Positions 58,001 through 64,000 of a stretch of DNA of 64,000 nt are shown one piece after another; positions within the stretch are counted from its first letter, which is position 1; each line of letters opens with the position of its first letter. The notes under the pieces are model-generated. The model ran no database searches. It was given only the letters and a program-made list of their open reading frames with translations, and had not been told where the DNA came from. The DNA lies in the NCBI RefSeq assembly GCF_014898055.3, contig NW_023601212.1, positions 55,478,329 to 55,542,328 of the forward strand. Direction: 5' to 3'. A program made the position numbers and the translations under genes. Source of the stretch: Talpa occidentalis (Eukaryota > Chordata > Mammalia > Eulipotyphla > Talpidae).

Positions 58001-59365
58001 GAAAGATCCCTTGAGGCATAGAAAACTCATTTGAACTGTTTTCAGCCAATGAGGACGTTGGTCACATTCTCTCATTTATATATAATTTGAATGTTAGAAC
58101 AGAAAGAGTTTTTCAGTTAACATATGTTCTGAAATCTTTTTAAGTTTATAAAACTGAATGTTAGAAGTGTATATTAAAAATGATTTGGAAATAGCAAAAT
58201 TTAATACAGATGGATTATTTTTATCCAGGATATGTCCTTTGAATTCTTTGGAAAAGAGTTAATAAATATGTTGTTTTATTAAGGGTAGAGAAACACTATC
58301 TCAGCGATCTATTGTGTGTTGTGTGTGTTTTTTATTTCCTTGCTTTATTTGTCCCTCCCCCAGAAAATTAAAAATACGTTTGGGGGGGGGAATCCTCTCC
58401 AAATTGTTACTGCTTTTTAATGGGTTTTAATTGCCAATGAGGTAAATCTGAAATTCCTAGTGTAGCTTTAAAAGTTTTTCCCAGATCCTCTCCTTTTATG
58501 TACATGCATGCACTGCATAAAAATAAACAGAAATTGTGGGTTCACGCTTTCTTTTTTTTTTTTTTCATTTTCTAGAATGTATTTAACTGCTTACTTTCAT
58601 TAATCACCCTTTACTTGGAATGTTGTTTTTTTATTTTTTTACTACATATTTCATATGTGTTAGTACAGATTTCATCTCCCCAATTTACTGATATATTGCT
58701 GTTTGCTTGTTGTGCTTGGCACAAAGTGGATGTTCAATATATATTTGGATAATTTATATATTAATGAATTATTTTAGAATTACCTCTGAATTATTTTCTT
58801 TATGTACACACAGACACAATCGTATACGTTCCATGCACAGAAACTATAGAGTATATGTATGTTTGTGAATAAACAGTTGTTGCATGCTTCCATAGTCTCA
58901 GTGAAACAGCTGATTGCTCAGATTACAGAAGATTGTATTATAGATCTTTAGGAATGATCTAGTTTTGTTTGTGAGTCCTTCCCCAGGAATGTCAGCTTTG
59001 AGCTTGCATTGAAGTCATTGTACCAGGTGCTAGCTACATTGACTTTGGGAATTCCATGAGGGAAAGAGGATTGGCACATTCCTTTCATCCCTTAGATATT
59101 TCATTATCTTTTGCCTAAACAACACAAGCAATGATGTGTTCTTGCTAAAATGCAAAGATCTTGGAATGCTGAGTTCCACACATTTTATGTGGTTAGGAAG
59201 AATCTTACTTTGTTCTAAACTTTTGTCATAGTTTTGAACAGAAGGGGATTAGATCTAAAATAAGTGTGGTAGGTGACATGCATCTGAGGAGGTGTGATAC
59301 TATGCCTCTGGACCACATACAGTATTGTAAACCAGTTTTACCACAATAAAACAAACAAAAAAAAG
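58001..59365. other. Intronic, mostly unique-looking
   Basis: G run at 58381-58389, T run at 58553-58565 and a short L2/MIR end near 58690-58760 ('gtgcttggcacaaagtggatgttcaatat'). Confidence 0.5.
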
Positions 59366-59366
59366 A

Positions 59367-59927
59367 GGCGCCTCCCTGGTGGTGCAGGGGTTAAAGTCTC
59401 AACACTATTAAGCTGTTGCCAGCCACTGCAACATGAGTTTGATCTCCAGCCAGGGAGCTAACCCACGTGAGGAGGCAGACCTCTCCTGTCTCGCCTGCTG
59501 CTCCCCTTAACAGTGCATTTTAGTAGATCTGCCTGTTCGGCTCCTCGCTCTGTCTCTGGTGAATCTTCTCACCCCCAGCACCTTTGGCTTAGGCCCCAGT
59601 TTCTTTCTTTCTTTTTTTTTTAAGATTTATTTATTTATGCAAGAACTGGGGTACAGTCAGAGGCACCGGAGGGTGAAAGAATTCACCAGAGACAGAGCAA
59701 GGAGCAGAACAGGCAGATGGACCAAGAACACTGCTGAGGGGAGCAGTGGGCGAGACAGGAGAGATCTGCCTCGCCATGTGGGAATCTCCCTCGCTGGCTG
59801 GGAATCGAACTGGTGCTGTGGATGCAGCGGACAGCTTCACAGCGTGGTGCTCAACCTGCTGTGCCACCAGGGAGGCCCAGGCCCAAGTTCTTGTATGCAT
59901 AAATAAATAAATCTTTTTTAAAAATAT
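59367..59927 (+). repeat. SINE, oldest-looking subgroup, split near its tail
   Basis: Outer copy: 59367-59605 and 59879-59927. It shares the 'ggggttaaagtctcaa' head with the copy at 18237. Confidence 0.9.
59606..59878 (-). repeat. SINE nested in the previous one
   Basis: Target duplication AGGCCCCAGTTTCTT (59591-59605) against AGGCCCAAGTTCTT (59879-59892), cut in the 3' body of the outer SINE. Confidence 0.92.
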
Positions 59928-60012
59928 GTGGAATATTTAGATTTAAGTTAAATTGCAAATTTTTATCATAGGTGTTGCCTGTGTTCTGTGATGTGATATT
60001 CATTGCATTTTT

Positions 60013-60263
60013 AAAAAAATATTTATGCATAGAAGAACTGGGGTATAGCCAGAGGTGTTGGGGATGGGGGTGAGAGAATTCACCAGAGACAGAATGGGGA
60101 GCAGAACAGGTGGATTTACTGAAATACACTGCTGAGGGGAGCAGTAAGCAAGACAGGAGAGTTCTGCTATGTCATATGTGGGTTAGCTACTGGTTGGTAT
60201 TGAACTTAGGTTGTAGCGGTGATAACACTGAGACTTAATGCTTACTCCATCAGGGAGGCCCCG
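60013..60263 (-). repeat. SINE, older subgroup
   Basis: Approximate target duplication CATTGCATTTTTAAA / CATTGTATGTTTTTTAAA. Head spelled AAGTCTCAG as in the fused pair at 11796. Confidence 0.88.
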
Positions 60264-60519
60264 CCATTGTATGTTTTTTAAATTTGTTTTTATATAACTG
60301 GTGTGAAAATGTACTATAACCCATTTTTTGCCTTTTTCCTCTTCATTTTTTATTTTTAAAATTATTGTGCAATAAAAATGACTTCCTATTTGTTGTACAG
60401 TTCTAACACCTATAGATTCATGCAGTCCTTATGATCAGCAAAATCTATCATCCCCAAAAAACTTTCTTGGGCAATTCTTCTGTAATCACATCTTTTTCAC
60501 ATTCGTATTCTCTGGCAAC

Positions 60520-60540
60520 CACTTTTTTTTTTTTTTTTTT
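60520..60540. repeat. T homopolymer run
   Basis: About 20 consecutive T, without an attached SINE body; origin unclear. Confidence 0.8.
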
Positions 60541-60734
60541 AACATTGTGGTTTTATCTTTTAAACGGTGAGGCTCTCCTTTGCCTGTTTTTAATGAGTTT
60601 TTTTTCTTGCCTGTTTTAGTGAGTTGCCTCAACTCATTTTTGTTTGACCTTTGCATGTCCTCAATTATTTTTCTTGTTCTCATCAGTTCTTATTTTCTCA
60701 TTAAAAGACAGCGTCACAGGACTTGAGAAACAGA

Positions 60735-60872
60735 CTAGTAGCTGGGTTTTAAATATGGTGTCCTCTATAATCTGGTGATCTTGGACAAGTTGTTTACCTC
60801 ACAAGATTGTTACGAAAATTAAACAGTTCTAATTGTGTATAAAGTGTTTGACACATAGCCTAAGCTTTCTCT
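60735..60872 (+). repeat. MIR SINE
   Basis: 'ctataatctggtgatcttggacaagttgtttacctcacaagattgttacgaaaattaaac' and 'aaagtgtttgacacatagcc'. Confidence 0.7.
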
Positions 60873-61029
60873 TCCTCTTCAGTTCATATCCCAAGAGTGC
60901 TTTCCCTGGAATAATCTAATCTTTTCGAGATGTTCAGTGAAGAGACCAAGAAAAAAACCCTGAGTTTTATTGTATATTGTAGCTGCTTTTTGGAGTCTCT
61001 CTCTCCCCCATCACCCCTGTGTATGTGTC

Positions 61030-61082
61030 TATATATATAGGCACACACATACACACAAATACACACACATACGCACGTATAA
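61030..61082. repeat. TA/CA-rich microsatellite
   Basis: TATATATA followed by imperfect CACACATA repeats. Confidence 0.85.
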
Positions 61083-61560
61083 TTTTTGAGCAAAACTGGT
61101 TCTTTGCTTTTTACAAGGTTGAGTTGCAGAAATTCCTTGTTTTTTCTGTATTCCCGATTCAATATTGCCTGTCAAAATCAGACAGACAGGAAACCTGAAG
61201 ATACTTTTTACTTGCATCTCTAATGGAAACTTTGACAGCAGACTTGAAGACAGTATATTAATGATTCTAATAATTTAGAATTTTCTTTGTTATAGGACTT
61301 GTTTTATTTAGCATTTTCTAATCTGATTTAACTATGGAATACTTGACCTGTGACATCTATTTAACCTATTTTTATGGAGCACACTTTGGGAAAGAGTGAC
61401 ATGATAAATATTATTTATCACATACATAGATTTAGTTTTTAAGTCTTGAAATAAACATTTTAAATGTGTATTAACTCATCTTGAAATGGGCTTATGTAAC
61501 TTATAGTATCCTCGTTTTAAAAGTGTTAGCTGTTTTTGATTCCTTATCCTTGTTTCTAAG
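61083..61560. other. Intronic, no gene seen
   Basis: AT-rich, with no recognised repeat or exon. Confidence 0.5.
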
Positions 61561-61564
61561 GAAG

Positions 61565-61772
61565 TTTTATGCGGTGGTTTGAAAGTTTGATTCCTGGACC
61601 AGTAGCATCAGTATCACCCCTGGATGATAAAATGCAAATTGCTGGCTCCCACCCTAGACCAACTGAATCAGAAATGTAGAGTGAGGCCCCATAATCTGTT
61701 TTGCAACATATCCTTCAGTTAATTCTGGTGTGTGCCAAAATTGGAGCATCTATTCACTATAGAGAATCATTT
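61565..61772 (+). mobile_element. MER5A (hAT-type) relic
   Basis: 'tggaccagtagcatcagtatcacccctgg', 'aaatgcaaattgctggctcccaccctagacc', 'ctgaatcagaaatgtag', 'gaggccccataatctg'. Confidence 0.8.
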
Positions 61773-62129
61773 AATTTGGGGTTTTGTTAGCAGAGCAACA
61801 AATCTGAGAAGATTCAGATAATGTAGGTCTGGCTAGGATTAACCAAAACTACTTTTTGTACTATCTGTTGATGTTGAAAAGCTTCGTAAAATATATTAGA
61901 GCACTAATACCACAGATTGGTTTATTTTATTGCTTTAGACAATGGCAAAATTATACAAAAGTTTGCAAAATCAATTCACTGGGAAGCTACCAGCAAGTTG
62001 ATGGTAGAGTGGGAAAGGAAAGAGAACATAAGAATACTTCACATATAGCAAAGGTGTTTTATGACTCATTTATACATGTTTGTATGCAGGGGTACATTGG
62101 GGGCATAAAGGGAGAAGAGGAAGGAACAC

Positions 62130-62218
62130 TGGATCAGAGTCTGAAAACTTGGGTTTGAGTACCACTCAGGATTTTCATCAAAACCCTATATATCATAGAA
62201 TTGCTGTAAGAATTAAAT
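62130..62218 (+). repeat. MIR fragment
   Basis: 'gagtctgaaaacttgggtttgagtaccac' and 'catagaattgctgtaagaattaaatca', abutting the MER20. Confidence 0.6.
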
Positions 62219-62430
62219 CAGTGATTTTTAACTGGGAGTGACTGACCCTCCAAGGGACATTTGACATGCCTTTTGAGATACTTTTGGCTGCCACAACTGG
62301 AGATTTTGTGCTACTGGCATTTATGGCTAGAGGACTGGAATGCTGTTAAATATCGTATACTGCATGTACCAGTGCCCCACAGTGAAGAATTATATGGCCA
62401 GTGTCAGTAGTGTCATGGTTGAACTCTAGA
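62219..62430 (-). mobile_element. MER20 relic
   Basis: Antisense MER20: 'cagtgatttttaactgggagtgac', 'gggacatttgacatgcc', 'ccacaactggagattttgtgctactggcat', 'gtcatggttgaac'. Confidence 0.85.
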
Positions 62431-63404
62431 TTCAGTGATTGTATTTTAAAAATTATAAACTGTCATATAAGGCACATTGTATTTTATTATTAAGAGTAAT
62501 ACTTCTTTTAAAAAGACTTTAAACACTTAAACATCCCAGTATTATCTTTTAAAGATGAATTTTTATTCTTCTAGGGAAGGTGAAGGAAACAGCAAATCTT
62601 TATTATCTTGGACAAGTTATTTACCTAATAAAGTATTATGAGAATTAGATGTGTATTGATATGGTAATTAGATATGCATTGATACATATTCCAAAAGACT
62701 TTTTCAGTTTCAGTAATATTTTGATATATAGAAATGGTGTTGAAGAGCATTTGGGTAAGAAATTATTTTGTAGCAATACAGGAAACCTCAGGGAAGACTG
62801 TATTTAAACACATTACATCAGTTCAGACGAAGAGCTTAATTCTGTGTGAGTCTACGCTAATCAAGTATAAAAAAAAGTAGCTTCCCATGACTTTAATCAG
62901 GATGCCATGACAGCTACAAAGTAATAAACCTTGGTTACAAAAATAACCAGAATTGAAAAATTTTGACTAGATGGACACAATCCAGACCATATTTTCTAGC
63001 TCTTAAACAAATTAATCTTTTTAATTCATGGTCAGAAAATCAAGAAATTATCAGAACCACAAATCCCATCATGAACAGCTGCTACTGATAATTTATGAAA
63101 TAAGCTTTCTGAGGCATGTGCATTGGCTTTGGGAAAATTTATGATTACTGCTGAGAGTAAGTGGCAGCTTTTGCAGTTTCCTTTGATGAAATGTACTGGT
63201 TGAAAACACAGGTATGCTATTCTAATTAGTTGTAAATGTCATCTTATGTCTGATTAGGTGAATGGAGGTTAACCCACTTGGGGAGTCTGGCTCCCTTCAG
63301 ATTCCCCAGAAGATAAGAAAAGGACTTTTTTCCAGTTGTTTTTGAGCCTCTCTATTGCTTGAGAGAACCTGAAATGGTGAAAGGAGTATGGGCTGAAATT
63401 AAAT
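62431..63404. other. Intronic, no gene seen
   Basis: AT-rich. A weak MIR-like line at 62580-62660. No exon recognised. Confidence 0.5.
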
Positions 63405-63610
63405 AAGACCTAAGGTTTGGAATCCTAACTTCACAAAGTAGCTCTGGAACTTGAATTTCAAGTTACTTAACATTTTTGAGCATATGTACATTGTTGATAA
63501 TAATGCCTGTCCTTCAGGGCTGCAGGCAGTGATATTGTAAATTATAATACATAAATGAAAGTGTAAAGTACTGGTGCATATTTTGCTCCGTAAAGGTCAG
63601 CTATTATTAC
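63405..63610 (+). repeat. MIR SINE
   Basis: 'tttggaatcctaacttcacaaagtagctctggaacttg', 'aagttacttaac', 'gataataatgcctgtccttcagggctg', 'gtgtaaagtactggtgc'. Confidence 0.65.
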
Positions 63611-64000
63611 CAAGTTCCAAATCTTTAATTATTGGAATTGGTGGATTATTTTTTAATTTTGGCCTTAAAGATACAAAATATTATGAGTATATATTAGAGA
63701 ATATGTTTTAAGAACAAAATAAGGGAAAAATGGATAAAAATACATGAAAACATGATGGGATCATGATTGCTTTTAGTTGTCTTCATTACTGTGGGTTTAG
63801 ATTTTAGAAGATGGGCAAATATTCTGTAAGTAAGAAAAAATGTCAGCACAGATGAAATACATGTTCTAGGAGAATGGATATGAATAAGACTATTCTGCCC
63901 GTTACAAGGACCAGGACTGGGACCAGACATACTGTATTTTTCTATATTGTGTGATAATTCCTCCTTCCAAATAACAATACCAAAATAAAAATCCTTATAA
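63611..64000. other. Intronic, no gene seen
   Basis: AT-rich end of the window, still inside the presumed ABL2 intron 1. Confidence 0.5.

Larger units (their letters stand above)
6690..64000 (+). other. ABL2: ABL2 intron 1, 5' part
   Basis: All sequence after the donor. No acceptor followed by the ABL2 exon 2 start (Asp-His-Phe-Ala-type) and no exon 1A (Met-Val-Leu-Gly-type) was found, consistent with the large first intron of human ABL2 as I recall it. Pre-mRNA from this strand will contain every repeat listed below. Confidence 0.85.

Noticed and set aside
241..60263. Repeated ~260-bp units as a CRISPR or other spaced array
   Set aside because: They are dispersed on both strands with individual target duplications and A tails, which is SINE biology, in a mammalian genome.
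6690..64000. ABL2 exon 1A or exon 2
   Set aside because: I looked for the Met-Val-Leu-Gly start of 1A and for an acceptor followed by Asp-His-Phe-Ala text and found neither. They are expected further downstream.

Overview
The window is a stretch of a placental mammal nuclear genome, most likely from a bat. About 34 copies of one tRNA-derived SINE are present. They have an AATAAA-rich tail followed by TCTTT, the layout of the 'T+' class. From memory they match the Rhin-1 family of horseshoe and leaf-nosed bats. That placement is recall, not a search. Ancient mammalian repeats (MIR, L2, MER5A, MER20, L1M, MaLR and Tigger-type DNA transposons) fill much of the rest.

The only intact coding sequence I can defend is the first coding exon of ABL2 (ARG tyrosine kinase), form 1B, on the + strand at 6533-6689. 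It lies in a TATA-less CpG-island promoter (about 5880-7050). It encodes 52 codons plus one base, starts with a Met-Gly myristoylation signal and ends at a clean GTGAGT donor. Two upstream ORFs lie in the presumed 5' leader. Everything from 6690 to 64000 is the start of ABL2 intron 1. Exon 1A and exon 2 were looked for and not seen. From human gene order (recall), the upstream 6 kb should be the ABL2-SOAT1 intergenic space.

Layout: 1-5880 is intergenic, with an old MaLR LTR, an L1 tail and three solo LTRs of a single retroviral family, each with its own 5-bp target duplication. 5880-7050 is the ABL2 promoter and exon. 7050-64000 is intron, with two dead processed gene copies (RPL17 at 10880-11488, minus; RAN at 34514-35621, plus), one short unidentified retrocopy, antisense L1 fragments, DNA-transposon relics and the SINE crowd, including three nested opposite-orientation pairs or clusters and one fused head-to-head pair.

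No genes here act together as a pathway, and I see no sign of a new genetic system. The points most worth a second look are the start-stop and strong-context uORFs of ABL2, the solo-LTR cluster 2-4 kb upstream of the promoter with a copy-specific tandem repeat just after the TATA box, a SINE subgroup whose pol III terminator appears replaced, the SINE palindromes, and a hairpin-forming mariner-type MITE.
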